Assembly (NCBI GenBank): GCA_902778105.1
Contig: CACYWN010000014.1
Span: forward strand, 1 to 64,000
DNA from: an uncultured Bacteroidia bacterium
GTDB taxonomy: Bacteria > Bacteroidota > Bacteroidia > Bacteroidales > UBA932
Direction: 5' to 3'
Length of the DNA stretch: 64,000 nucleotides
In this document: piece by piece, positions 19,469 to 27,615 of the stretch
Position numbering within the stretch: position 1 is the first letter of the stretch
Layout of the letters: every line of letters starts with the position of its first letter
Made by a program: the position numbers and the translations under genes
Notes under the pieces: model-generated
The model's input: the letters and a program-made list of their open reading frames with translations, nothing else
The model's database searches: none
What the model was told of the DNA's origin: nothing

Positions 19469-20076
19469 GATTCATTTTTCGTATAAGAATACTTGATAAT
19501 CCCGCTGACAAGTTCATCATTCAGGCGGTCGTAGAAGGTGTAGCCTGCCTCGAAATACAGGTTATTCCCGTCGTCAAACCATACCTTTCCGTCGTGGATG
19601 TATTTGATCTCCACGCGCTGCTCGTATTTAGGGATATCAAACGAATCGAAGTGCCCGATAGAAAGAAACCCATCAGCATCAATCTCGTACGGTACGCTCA
19701 CGGAAAGCGCACCCCCGGTCATAAAGACTGTCGGATATCTGCCATCATAAGTAGAAGAGGAATTCTGGATGGGGAAACGAATGCTGATAACACCTTCCCG
19801 ATGGTCCGGTAATGAAGGTAAAACTTCAGCTAAAAACCGAGTATCGACATTCATTGACAGAGACATCAACTCTGTATAAAGCTGATTGCTGGCGACACCG
19901 TCACCATTAACATCGATTGGATTCCCGGACCAGGAAATACCGGACAGAAGATAATCTCCTTCTATCCTGACAGCCATTGAAGGAGACGGTCTGTCCTTTT
20001 TACATGAAATAGGCAGTCCTGCCAAAATAATTCCTACCAAGGAAAACAACTTTCTACGCGAAATAGATCGAAACAT
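19465..20076 (-). CDS. Lipoprotein of unknown function
   Basis: 203 aa with a lipoprotein signal (LPISC). The mature part is strand-rich (MAVRIEGDYLLSGISWSGN, DGFLSIGHFDSFDIPKYEQ) without a motif I recognise. It lies between the unknown gene upstream and the TonB receptor and overlaps the latter by 4 bases, so it belongs to the same transcript and is probably an accessory surface component of that receptor. Confidence 0.7.
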   Translation of the reverse strand: MFRSISRRKLFSLVGIILAGLPISCKKDRPSPSMAVRIEGDYLLSGISWSGNPIDVNGDGVASNQLYTELMSLSMNVDTRFLAEVLPSLPDHREGVISIRFPIQNSSSTYDGRYPTVFMTGGALSVSVPYEIDADGFLSIGHFDSFDIPKYEQRVEIKYIHDGKVWFDDGNNLYFEAGYTFYDRLNDELVSGIIKYSYTKNES

Positions 20077-20089
20077 TTGTTGTAATTGT

Positions 20090-20956
20090 TTAATAACTCA
20101 CCGGCAGTACCATGATATCAATTGTGCCAGTCGTAATAGTATTAATCTCGTATCCCCATTTACCGTTCTTGTTTACTCGCTTCTCTACGATAGGAGTAAT
20201 GTATTCCCAGTAAGCAGTCCCGAGATCGTCAATTCCTCCTTGACTACGTGTAAATTTCTCTTCTACGTTTGTGTCATGTGTATCAGTACCAGAATAACCC
20301 ACATTAATCTTCGCTTGCGCCTTGCCACCGAGGGGTATTCCTTCGACTCCTCCGTCGATTTTAAAGTTGTTCGTCCACTGCCTCTTCGTTATATATCTCA
20401 GTTCGTGATCTCCCTTTTCATCAAACTCGCCAACGGCGATGGTTATCATAGTTCCATCTTTAGAAATGTCCCATGTCGTAGATAGCTTCCAGTTCAACTC
20501 ACACCAGCGCGGTTTAATATAATTTCTATTGATAGTATAGACATACCAATCTTTAACGAATAAAGTTCTGTGTCTATAATCCAGATCGACATGATCAATT
20601 GCAAACACATCGCCAAATGAAACCGACTTAACTTTTTTATCTATGAAAGCATCTCCACTATATTTGTTAGGGATGTTGATTAAGAACACGAGATCCAAAT
20701 TTCCTTCTGCATAGAAAGCGCTCTGTAATTCACTTACAGTTTTGTCTCCTTTATTCTTTTTGTAGTCTAACTTTTTGTTTTCCATTGCTAGATCGCTTTC
20801 GAAGTCCGACCATAATACACCAGGAATGCCAGCTCCAGGTAATTCAATTAATGTATAGTCATCATGTATGAAAGAACTACTATAATTCTGGATCTGGACA
20901 ATTATGTATCGCAAAACTAATCTGGTATGGTATTCGTCTGTTTTAATTGTATGCAA
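20090..20956 (-). CDS. AT-rich gene of unknown function
   Basis: About 288 aa; not recognised. The sequence is rich in aromatic and charged residues (DLDYRHRTLFVKDWYVYTIN, RQWTNNFKIDGGVEGIPLGG) and has no signal peptide or membrane segment with this start. The only in-frame start near the 5' end is TTG at 20954-20956; an upstream in-frame stop lies 23-25 bases before it, so the true start could be internal. Base composition is clearly more AT-rich than the housekeeping genes, matching the LytS/LytTR pair opposite. First gene of the TonB/DUF4249 transcript, 13 bases before the lipoprotein. Confidence 0.55.
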   Translation of the reverse strand: MHTIKTDEYHTRLVLRYIIVQIQNYSSSFIHDDYTLIELPGAGIPGVLWSDFESDLAMENKKLDYKKNKGDKTVSELQSAFYAEGNLDLVFLINIPNKYSGDAFIDKKVKSVSFGDVFAIDHVDLDYRHRTLFVKDWYVYTINRNYIKPRWCELNWKLSTTWDISKDGTMITIAVGEFDEKGDHELRYITKRQWTNNFKIDGGVEGIPLGGKAQAKINVGYSGTDTHDTNVEEKFTRSQGGIDDLGTAYWEYITPIVEKRVNKNGKWGYEINTITTGTIDIMVLPVSY

Positions 20957-21084
20957 AGATGCATAATAAGAAAGTAATCATAAAATAATCTTTGGTAAAC
21001 ATGACATTTTTGTCCTTGAATCTACATCTCCGGAAAACCAGACTTTTTGGGGGAGGGAGGAGGGGACCTTAACAATAAAAGCAG

Positions 21085-21092
21085 TATCTTTG
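21085..21092 (+). promoter_or_regulatory. -7 box for the LytS/LytTR pair
   Basis: TATCTTTG, a perfect TAnnTTTG, 20 bases before the ATG at 21113. No clear -33 element. The divergent gap 20957-21112 also contains a G-run (GGGGGAGGGAGGAGGGG, 21049-21065). Confidence 0.6.
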
Positions 21093-21112
21093 CAATAAGA
21101 GTAATTCAGCTT

Positions 21113-22222
21113 ATGGCGATAAACAATTTCGATTCGAACGAAACACCCAAACGTGAGATGCATCTCGATCATGGAACGATGTTGGGGCTTGCCATCGCGT
21201 TCAGTTGGGTGTTATGGTCTATTGTCAATTTCCCCGAATACGCCAAGATGAGCGGCTGGCCTCTGGTTTGGGAGGTTTTCAAGGATTTCGGAGAACAGTT
21301 CCTTGAAACGACCATTCTCCTTGAATTGTCCCTTGTTTACATCCGCTTGATAGTAAAGGCCTTCTGGGCCAAAGAGAAGAATTTGAGGAATTTGATTCTT
21401 CAGGTAATGTTTCTTGCCATTTTGAACTGCATATCATCGGTTGTCTGCGCAACTGTTTACTATTATCTCTATCCTTTAAAGGAGGGGCTATTTGCTCGAA
21501 TTGCATTTACGGATTGTCTTAATCTTTCTGTCCTTACGACAGCTTATCTGGTCATTTTCTTGATGAATCGATACCGTAATGAGACAGAAGCAAAGGTTGA
21601 GGCGGAAAAAAGGCTGAAAGAGGAGGAGAACATTCTTCTCCATTCTAAACTGAAGAACCTGTCATTACAAACGAATAATCACTTCGTATTTAACAGTTTT
21701 AGCACTCTTTTCGGGCTTATAAAGACATCTCCGGAAGATGCAGAAATCTTCCTCCAAGGGTTATCACGTATTTATCGTTATTTAGTATCGAACGGAGCAA
21801 AGAGCATTGTCGAGTTGAAGGATGAGCTCTCGTTCGTAAATGATTATGCTCGCTTAGTTCAGTTTAGGTATACCGGGATTTCTATTCATATAGATCCTCT
21901 TCTGTTTTCTGTTGACGGATTCGTCTGCCCGGTTTCTATTCAGGGGCTTGTTGAGAATGCCGTAAAGCATAACCGTCATGGTAAGGAAAACCAACTGACT
22001 ATCGACATCCATCAGAGAGTGAACTCTATCGTTGTTACGAACAATATTCTCCCACGGGAGGATCAAGTATCCAGCACAGGAAGCGGCCTTACTAATCTTA
22101 AAGAACGATACTCCTTGTTGACTGAGCAAGAAATAATGATTTTTGATGACGGTGGCCGATTTGAAGTATGCATTCCTATTCTTTTTTATGAAGACTTGAA
22201 AGATGAAAGCATTGATTATTGA
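21113..22222 (+). CDS. LytS-type sensor histidine kinase
   Basis: 369 aa. Four predicted transmembrane segments lie in about residues 18-160 (for example LGLAIAFSWVLWSIVNF). A His_kinase domain follows with NNHFVFNSFSTL, where H is the expected phosphorylation site, and a HATPase_c domain has LVENAVKHNRHG (N-box) and GSGLTNLKERY (G-box). The start MAINNF follows the -7 box. The response regulator begins 20 bases before this gene ends, a typical coupled LytS/LytTR pair. It probably controls the divergent TonB/DUF4249 operon. Confidence 0.9.
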   Translation: MAINNFDSNETPKREMHLDHGTMLGLAIAFSWVLWSIVNFPEYAKMSGWPLVWEVFKDFGEQFLETTILLELSLVYIRLIVKAFWAKEKNLRNLILQVMFLAILNCISSVVCATVYYYLYPLKEGLFARIAFTDCLNLSVLTTAYLVIFLMNRYRNETEAKVEAEKRLKEEENILLHSKLKNLSLQTNNHFVFNSFSTLFGLIKTSPEDAEIFLQGLSRIYRYLVSNGAKSIVELKDELSFVNDYARLVQFRYTGISIHIDPLLFSVDGFVCPVSIQGLVENAVKHNRHGKENQLTIDIHQRVNSIVVTNNILPREDQVSSTGSGLTNLKERYSLLTEQEIMIFDDGGRFEVCIPILFYEDLKDESIDY

Positions 22223-22961
22223 GGATGAGCAGCCTATTGCGATGCTTCTCGAGAACATGATTCATGAATTACGTCCCGATTTGAGCATATTGGGCGTAAC
22301 CACGGACATAACAAGTTCGATGAACGCAATCTCCTCTCATCCAGATATAGACATTATTTTTTCAGATATTAAGATTGATGACGGCCTATCCTTCTCTGTT
22401 TTTGAGCAAGTTCAGACCACGGCAATGATTGTGTTTACAACAGCATATGACGAATTTGCGTTGAGAGCATTCGAATACAACTGTGTGGACTATTTGATGA
22501 AACCCATCTCCAAAGAATTGTTAGAAAGGGCCCTAACAAAATGTGAACAAAGGATACCCCACGCCGATATGATGATTATCCGTTCTGCTGTCAAAGAAAT
22601 ACGGCAGCAAAAAGTGATAACTAGGAAACGACTCCTTCTCCAAAGGGGACAGGATACCATGATTTGTAATGTCAATGATATTTGCTATATTTTCACAGAG
22701 AAAGGAAATACCCGTGTTTTTCTTAAGGATAGAATCTGGGGCGATATTGACATTTCTCTCATCGAACTATCCAAAAGTCTTCCAGATAATCAATTCTGTA
22801 GAGTCAACCGTCAGGCAATTGTAAATATCAGCTTTGTTGGTGGTGTAGCGCCCGGTCCTGGAAGAGACTCCATCATCTCATTAATCATTCCTTATGAGGG
22901 GCGACAATTCCAGATTACTCAAGACAGGAAAAAAGAATTACTAAAGCATTTGGGAGTTTAA
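22203..22961 (+). CDS. LytTR-family response regulator
   Basis: 252 aa. Receiver domain (residues 1-120) with acidic residues E7/D8, phospho-acceptor D55 (IIFSDIKIDDG) and the conserved K of YLMKPIS. A C-terminal LytTR DNA-binding domain (about 150-252) has DICYIFTEKGNTRVFL and FCRVNRQAIVNI. Partner of the upstream kinase by overlap and family. Base composition is AT-rich like the kinase, and the three genes 20090-22961 probably arrived together. Confidence 0.92.
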   Translation: MKALIIEDEQPIAMLLENMIHELRPDLSILGVTTDITSSMNAISSHPDIDIIFSDIKIDDGLSFSVFEQVQTTAMIVFTTAYDEFALRAFEYNCVDYLMKPISKELLERALTKCEQRIPHADMMIIRSAVKEIRQQKVITRKRLLLQRGQDTMICNVNDICYIFTEKGNTRVFLKDRIWGDIDISLIELSKSLPDNQFCRVNRQAIVNISFVGGVAPGPGRDSIISLIIPYEGRQFQITQDRKKELLKHLGV

Positions 22962-23150
22962 TTCCCGACTTCGGATAATACTCCGGCGAGGTGTATCGTT
23001 CCTCAATCCCAAATTACACCTACACCTAAAGATGGGCGCACCTGCGCCATATCAAGTAGCCAATTCCCATAACTAGGGAGTTATTCCAAAGGAGGCAGAT
23101 GGTGCCTGGGTCGGGAGAGGGCCAACGGATAGCATGTCGCCGGAAGAACA
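22962..23150. other. Non-coding convergent region, left part
   Basis: Lies between the convergent LytTR and ATPase genes. It holds a small GC hairpin GGCGCACCTGCGCC (bases 23034-23047), and no reading frame I would call coding. The right part of the gap carries the TGTACAAG cluster listed next. Confidence 0.5.
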
Positions 23151-23304
23151 TGTACAAGTCTCACTTGTACACGTTTTTTACACTAGATTGCCTTCTTCTT
23201 GCTCAAGTCTCCGATCAGTGCCCGTTATTAACCCCTTTTCGGAAAGACTTGTACACGAAAAGTGAGGTCTCTCTGCGTTTTTCTGTACAAGCCAGACTTG
23301 TACA
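23151..23304. repeat. Cluster of five TGTACAAG / CTTGTACA half-sites
   Basis: Half-sites at 23151-23158, 23164-23171, 23248-23255, 23284-23291 and 23297-23304. The first pair forms a 9-bp-arm palindrome with a 3-nt centre, the last pair an 8-bp-arm palindrome with a 5-nt centre. The third and fourth, with their flanking GAAAA/TTTTTC, form a larger inverted repeat. This looks like an array of operators or a mobile-element end, in a gap between two convergent genes. Confidence 0.8.
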
Positions 23305-23352
23305 CTTGATATGGCCTGCAATTACTTGGAGAAGAGATATGAGGAAACCTTC

Positions 23353-23853
23353 CTACGAACCGATATTCTCGTGGATGAGCTCTGTGAGGCTCTTGATGAT
23401 TTCCCAGTCGTTGAGATTCATCCCTTCAAAGACTTCCTTGACCTCGGCGGTGGAGAGTTCAAAGGTGCCCTCATCCGTGATGTAGCGGATGATGAAGTTG
23501 ATGTCCTGGTACTGGCAGATGAAGTTCGCGAAGCAGCCGGAGAGGTCGCCCTTGGGCTGCAGGTCGATGTGCGAACGCTGGTAGGACTTCAGGTAGAAGT
23601 TACCGTTGCACATCTCGGAATGGAACTTCAGGAGCGCAATGCCCATGCCGATCTTGCGTTCCTTACGGCACGAGTAGAACCGGTCGTTGATGGCCTGGAT
23701 CATGTCTTCCGGCATGCCGCAGCCATTGTCGATGATCTTGATGGAGAGAAGGTCGCGCGCTGCGCTGTCCTCCATCTCAATGGTGATCTCGGTAGCACCC
23801 GCCCGGATGGAATTGTGGGTGATGTCGATGATGTGGAGATCGAGACTTTTCAC
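23353..23853 (-). CDS. HATPase_c protein in the hydrogenase cluster
   Basis: 166 aa. A GHKL ATP-binding fold with DITHNSIRAGA (N-box), IIDNGCGMPED (G1) and KIGMGIALLKFH (G2). There is no histidine phosphorylation domain, so it resembles an anti-sigma-type ATPase or a free kinase ATPase domain. About 60 C-terminal residues (FELSTAEVKEVFEGMNLN) are outside the fold. Last gene of the minus-strand hydrogenase region, 1 base after the PHP gene. Its substrate is unknown; the DRTGG proteins nearby are possible partners. Confidence 0.8.
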   Translation of the reverse strand: MKSLDLHIIDITHNSIRAGATEITIEMEDSAARDLLSIKIIDNGCGMPEDMIQAINDRFYSCRKERKIGMGIALLKFHSEMCNGNFYLKSYQRSHIDLQPKGDLSGCFANFICQYQDINFIIRYITDEGTFELSTAEVKEVFEGMNLNDWEIIKSLTELIHENIGS

Positions 23854-23854
23854 G

Positions 23855-24589
23855 CTAAAGAATCACTGGCTCTCCCTGGCGGAGGGCATCCTTGAAATTG
23901 TCGAAACTGAAAAAGGGCATCTCCAGGACACTGTGGATCTTGGCGATGTCCTCGGTGTAGTGGGCGTCGCTCGACTGGATGAAGTTGAAGTCGCTGAACC
24001 AGGGGCAGTCGTCCAGGAACTTGTAGCCGTCCCGCTTGCAGTAATAGCTGAGTTCCATCGCATGGAACTTGAGCCCTGTCGGGACGAATCCCAGCTGCGA
24101 GCTGAGGCTGAAGGAAGGGCGGTCGATATGGGCCGGGATGAAGATACCTCCCATTTCATAGACTTTCTGCTGCAGTTCCAGCATCGGAAGGTCGAGGGCG
24201 TTGATCAGCAGATGGGGCACCTGGTCCAGCACATTCTCATCCTCATCCACCACCAGCTGCCAGCCGAACTTGTCCACATCGTTCTCGAACCAGATGACGC
24301 GGGAATCCAGAAAGGCCTGGAATTCAGCGAGTTTCTCCACTGTGGGCATGAAACTCAAGCAATGGACCTCCTCCTTCGTCGTCACCTCGGCGCCCATCAG
24401 CACATGAAGCCCCACTTTCTCCCCCAGACGCCGTGTCACATCGGCATTCAGGGTGGAGTTGTGGTCGGTCAGGCCGATGATGTCCATCCCCCGCTCCTTC
24501 GCCTTCGCAACGATGGCGGAGGGGCTCATTTCGATGTCCCCGCAGGGGGAAAGCACCGAGTGGATATGCATGTCGGCCCGGAACTGCAT
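23855..24589 (-). CDS. PHP-domain metal-dependent phosphoesterase
   Basis: 244 aa. The PHP metal ligands are visible in DMHIHSVLSPCGD (N-terminal), GLTDHNST, GAEVTTKEEVH, PAHIDRP and SSDAHY. Related enzymes hydrolyse nucleotides or phosphoryl groups; the substrate here is unknown. Five bases after the DRTGG gene and 1 base before the ATPase. A PHP enzyme next to a second [FeFe] hydrogenase, DRTGG and ATPase genes is, as I recall, also seen in Clostridia, supporting a role in a hydrogen-linked signalling chain. Confidence 0.85.
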   Translation of the reverse strand: MQFRADMHIHSVLSPCGDIEMSPSAIVAKAKERGMDIIGLTDHNSTLNADVTRRLGEKVGLHVLMGAEVTTKEEVHCLSFMPTVEKLAEFQAFLDSRVIWFENDVDKFGWQLVVDEDENVLDQVPHLLINALDLPMLELQQKVYEMGGIFIPAHIDRPSFSLSSQLGFVPTGLKFHAMELSYYCKRDGYKFLDDCPWFSDFNFIQSSDAHYTEDIAKIHSVLEMPFFSFDNFKDALRQGEPVIL

Positions 24590-24594
24590 GGAAG

Positions 24595-24924
24595 CTATCC
24601 GATGAGTGCGTAGAGCTTGCCGCAGACCTGGAACGTAGCGTCCTTGCTGACGAGGATGCAGATGCCCTCGTCCTTGGCATGCTCGAGCATGTCGATATCC
24701 GGCACGCCGCCACGGACCAGGATCACGGCCGGGATATCCTTCAGGGAGGCGATGGCCGTGACGTTCTTATGGGTCTGCATCGTAATCCAAATCTGGCCGG
24801 AACGGGCATTGCCCATCACGTCGCTCAGCAGGTCGGAGGCATAGGCCCCGGTCACTTCCGTATCCAGATTGACCTCGTTCAGGCACTGCAGATCCAGTTT
24901 TTCAATGATTTCCTTGACTGTCAT
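24595..24924 (-). CDS. DRTGG-domain protein, second copy
   Basis: 109 aa covering one DRTGG-like domain: GAYASDLLSDVMGNARSGQI, then AVILVRGGVPDIDMLEHAKD and a terminal KLYALIG. It is a paralogue of the protein at 26708-27052 (shared ASDLMSDVL-type and DEDMLELA-type segments). DRTGG domains bind small ligands, often nucleotides, in regulatory contexts such as CBS-linked proteins. Directly downstream of the sensory hydrogenase, one base away. Confidence 0.8.
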   Translation of the reverse strand: MTVKEIIEKLDLQCLNEVNLDTEVTGAYASDLLSDVMGNARSGQIWITMQTHKNVTAIASLKDIPAVILVRGGVPDIDMLEHAKDEGICILVSKDATFQVCGKLYALIG

Positions 24925-24925
24925 A

Positions 24926-26287
24926 TCAGTTGTTTTCTTGGTTGTTCTTGTTGATTTCCTTGGTTTTGACCCGGTCGCCCCAGATGCTCCGGATGGCGTC
25001 CTCGGAGGCCTGGGAGTGACGGTTGATGAAGATGCAGGTGTCGATGCCGGCGTCCCCGCGGACGATGTCCTCGGCCAGGGCGGCGCAGGAAGGCGCCCCG
25101 CAGGCCGAGCAGTTCACGCCCGGAAGGGCTTTCTCGATCTTCTTCATCCGCTCGGCCATCTTGAAGGCCTCGGCGAAATTGTCGTTGAGCTTGAAGATGG
25201 ACCGGGGTTTGATCTCGGGGATGGTCATCACGTCGATCATTTCCTGCGTCAGGGTCTTGTCGTCCCCGCTCGTATCCCGGAGCTTGCTGCGTTCCAGGCG
25301 CTCGAAAAGCCGCGCCCGGTATTCCAGGCGCTTGCGGGCCACGAAACGGTTGTTGATGGACAGCACGCCGCCCACACAGCCCTGGTCGCACATGCGCATC
25401 TCCACCAGCCCCGGAGCATCCACGGCATCGTCCTCCAGTTTCTCCAGGAAGTCCAAGACGTTCTTGAGCCCGTCCACGGCGTAATGCGCGCCCCTGAAAT
25501 GAGGCGCTTCCCCGCCGGAAAGGGACCAAAGGACATCCCGCGACGTGAGGGCATGGTTGATGGGCTGGGCATTCTTGTCCGAATCGTGCAGCATGAGCAG
25601 GACCTTGTTATACAGGAAGTCCATGTTGATCACGCCGGAGACATAGGTCTCCTTTCCGCTCACCGGATACTTGACCGCAGCGATCTTGGCCGCACAGGGC
25701 GTCACGTAGAAGACACCGATGGAGGGCCGGCTGGCGCCTTCGTCCATGAGGCGCTTGGTGATGACGCGGGAAGCAAGCTCCAGCGGAGCCCGCACATGGA
25801 TCACGTTGTCCACCAGCGAGGGGAACCGCACCTGGATGAGGCGTGTGACCGCCGGGCAGTACGGAGAGATGAAGGTCGTGAGCTCGGGATGGTCGTCCAT
25901 GTACATGTTGTAGAGCTGGACCATACGGCTCATCTCGTGTTCCACCTCGTAGATATGGGTGAATCCCAGTCTCTTGAGACAGGAATAGATCGCCTTCGTG
26001 TTGTACTTCTCCTCGAACTGGCCGATGAACGTGGTGGGCACCAGGCACACCCGGTACCGGTAATTGAACAGCCGTCCGAAGTCATCCTGCTTGATGTAGA
26101 TGGCCTTGTGCGGACACACTTGCATGCATTCGCCGCAGTCCACGCACTTGTTGTCGCTCACGACCGCCTTCCCGTTCCGGATGCGGATCGCCCCGGTCGG
26201 ACAGGCCCGCATGCAGGTGGTGCACCCCTTGCACAGGTAGTCGTTGACCTTGAGCGAATGTCTGAAATAAGGTTCTCCGGAAGCCAT
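24926..26287 (-). CDS. Putative sensory [FeFe] hydrogenase (group C/D-like)
   Basis: 453 aa. Two N-terminal 4Fe-4S clusters (C19, C22, C25, C29; C48, C51, C54, C58), then a hydrogenase large-subunit domain, then a C-terminal cluster motif (C392, C395, C400, C417). All four H-cluster cysteines are present: C144 (SPYCPAV), C198 (TPCAAK), C300 and C304 (CDQGCVGG). The proton-relay cysteine of TSCCPAW is Tyr143, the Met of MPC is Thr196, and the acidic residue after the second motif is lost, as expected for non-catalytic sensory forms. It lacks the NAD-linked subunits' ferredoxin set and lies among ATPase, DRTGG and PHP genes, so a hydrogen- or redox-sensing role is inferred. Confidence 0.85.
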   Translation of the reverse strand: MASGEPYFRHSLKVNDYLCKGCTTCMRACPTGAIRIRNGKAVVSDNKCVDCGECMQVCPHKAIYIKQDDFGRLFNYRYRVCLVPTTFIGQFEEKYNTKAIYSCLKRLGFTHIYEVEHEMSRMVQLYNMYMDDHPELTTFISPYCPAVTRLIQVRFPSLVDNVIHVRAPLELASRVITKRLMDEGASRPSIGVFYVTPCAAKIAAVKYPVSGKETYVSGVINMDFLYNKVLLMLHDSDKNAQPINHALTSRDVLWSLSGGEAPHFRGAHYAVDGLKNVLDFLEKLEDDAVDAPGLVEMRMCDQGCVGGVLSINNRFVARKRLEYRARLFERLERSKLRDTSGDDKTLTQEMIDVMTIPEIKPRSIFKLNDNFAEAFKMAERMKKIEKALPGVNCSACGAPSCAALAEDIVRGDAGIDTCIFINRHSQASEDAIRSIWGDRVKTKEINKNNQENN

Positions 26288-26291
26288 GGTG

Positions 26292-26705
26292 TCAAGTCAG
26301 GTAAACGGTCATGGTAACGGTGGTTCCCACGCCCACCTGGGTGTCGATCTTCAGGTCGTCCGTGTTCTTCTTAATGTTGGGCAGGCCCATGCCGGCACCG
26401 TAGCCCATCTCCCGCACCTTGGCGGAAGCCGTCGACCAACCTTCCTGCATTGCAAGGTCCAGGTTGGGAATGCCCGGGCCCTCATCGGCAACCACCATCA
26501 CGATCTTCTCCCCGTCGATTTCCACGTCGATCGTGCCGCCGTAGGCGTGTGCCACGGCATTGATCTCCGCTTCGAAGAGGGCGACGACCGTGCGTTTGAT
26601 GTTCGCAGGATCCACGCCCAGCTGCTTGAGGGTGCGCTTGACGCTGCTGGAAGCCTGTCCCGCATCGGTGAAATTGCCTCGTTCTATGTTGAAGGTGTAA
26701 TGCAT
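26292..26705 (-). CDS. Anti-sigma-type ATPase (RsbW/SpoIIAB-like)
   Basis: 137 aa, start MHYTFNIERG chosen because upstream codons overlap the preceding gene. GHKL motifs: FEAEINAVAHAYGG (N-box with catalytic E/N), VADEGPGIPN (G1) and MGYGAGMGLPNIKK (G2). Size and motifs match serine-kinase-like anti-sigma ATPases. The gene lies 2 bases after a DRTGG gene and 4 bases before the sensory hydrogenase. It may phosphorylate a partner in the same cluster, but no STAS antagonist is adjacent. Confidence 0.85.
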   Translation of the reverse strand: MHYTFNIERGNFTDAGQASSSVKRTLKQLGVDPANIKRTVVALFEAEINAVAHAYGGTIDVEIDGEKIVMVVADEGPGIPNLDLAMQEGWSTASAKVREMGYGAGMGLPNIKKNTDDLKIDTQVGVGTTVTMTVYLT

Positions 26706-26707
26706 AA

Positions 26708-27052
26708 CTAATAGAGGGGTGCTATTCCGGCGCCATAGAGTATTCCACTGATCTTGAAGATACTGTATTTGCACTTGATGATGGTGATGCCGCTGTCCTC
26801 GGCCAGTTCCAGCATATCCTCGTCCGGCTGCTTGTCACGGCCGATGACGACCACGCGCAGGTCGGCCATTTCGCTGGTGCGCATCGTCTGGTTGTTGCAG
26901 AGTCCGGTGATCAGCACGGTCTCCTCCATCGAGAAACGCAGCACGTCGCTCATCAGGTCCGAGGCGAAGGCCTTTTTTACTTCGTAGAGTTCATCGGCGG
27001 GAGCTCCCACGATCTCGCCGTTGACAAGGGTTGCAATCTCCTTGATGGTCAT
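26708..27052 (-). CDS. DRTGG-domain protein, first copy
   Basis: 114 aa with one DRTGG-like domain: VNGEIVGAPADELYEVKKAF, ASDLMSDVLRF, then LRVVVIGRDKQPDEDMLELA and SGILYGAGIAPLY. Paralogue of the 24595-24924 protein. It probably binds a small effector and may couple the hydrogenase signal to the neighbouring ATPase. First gene of the sensory sub-operon, downstream of the hairpin at 27070. Confidence 0.82.
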   Translation of the reverse strand: MTIKEIATLVNGEIVGAPADELYEVKKAFASDLMSDVLRFSMEETVLITGLCNNQTMRTSEMADLRVVVIGRDKQPDEDMLELAEDSGITIIKCKYSIFKISGILYGAGIAPLY

Positions 27053-27069
27053 TGTTCAGGAATTCTAAT

Positions 27070-27095
27070 CGGGCCGACCCTGATGAGCCGGCCCG
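27070..27095 (-). other. GC hairpin between hydC and the sensory genes
   Basis: CGGGCCG ... CGGCCCG, 7-bp stem with a 12-nt loop. No T-run follows on the minus strand, so it is more likely an mRNA processing or attenuation element, separating the catalytic from the sensory half of the operon. Confidence 0.5.
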
Positions 27096-27118
27096 AAACG
27101 TTGTCGTTCAAAGGGGTC

Positions 27119-27604
27119 TTATTCCGCGTACTCGGCCAGGATTTCCTTGACGTGTTCGGGAACCAGACGTCCGTAGGTCTTTCCGTTGATAGTCATGACC
27201 GGCGCCAGGCCGCAGGCGCCCACGCAGCGGAGGACATCCAGGGAGAACTTGCCGTCTTCGGTGACACCGCCTTCGGAAATCTTGAGTTCGCTCTTGAGCG
27301 CATCCAGGATCTTCTCGGCACCCTTGACATAGCACGCCGTACCCAGGCAGACGGAAATCGCATACTTGCCCTTCGGCTTCATGGTGAAGAAGCTGTAGAA
27401 GGAGACGACCCCGTATACCCGGCCCACCGGGATACCCAGACAGTCGGCCACGACCTGCTGGACTTCCTCGGGAAGATAGCCGAAATGGCTCTGCGTCTGG
27501 TGGAGAACGTTGATCAGCTCACCCGGATTGTTATTGAAGGACTCGCAGATCTCCTTGATTTTCAAGTAGCTGTCCTCGGTAATTTTTATTTTGGGTCCAA
27601 CCAT
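27119..27604 (-). CDS. hydC: Hydrogenase subunit HydC (NuoE-like)
   Basis: 161 aa. A thioredoxin-like [2Fe-2S] protein with the four cluster cysteines in CLGTACYVKGA and CVGACGLAPV. Family: NuoE / HndA / HydC of trimeric bifurcating hydrogenases. The INVLHQTQSHFGYLPEEVQQ segment is typical of NuoE. 11 bases after hydA. It passes electrons between HydB and the rest of the complex. Confidence 0.93.
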   Translation of the reverse strand: MVGPKIKITEDSYLKIKEICESFNNNPGELINVLHQTQSHFGYLPEEVQQVVADCLGIPVGRVYGVVSFYSFFTMKPKGKYAISVCLGTACYVKGAEKILDALKSELKISEGGVTEDGKFSLDVLRCVGACGLAPVMTINGKTYGRLVPEHVKEILAEYAE

Positions 27605-27615
27605 GGTTCAAAGAT

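Noticed and set aside
23151-23304. CRISPR-like array
   Set aside because: The half-sites are 8-9 bp, palindromic and irregularly spaced. There are no long direct repeats, spacers or cas genes.
23099-23485. Possible small gene across the TGTACAAG cluster
   Set aside because: The frame enters the ATPase gene on the opposite strand, has atypical codon use and no recognisable motif.
24926-26287. Second catalytic hydrogenase
   Set aside because: The proton-relay Cys and other catalytic residues are replaced, and the neighbours are signalling genes, so a sensory role fits better.
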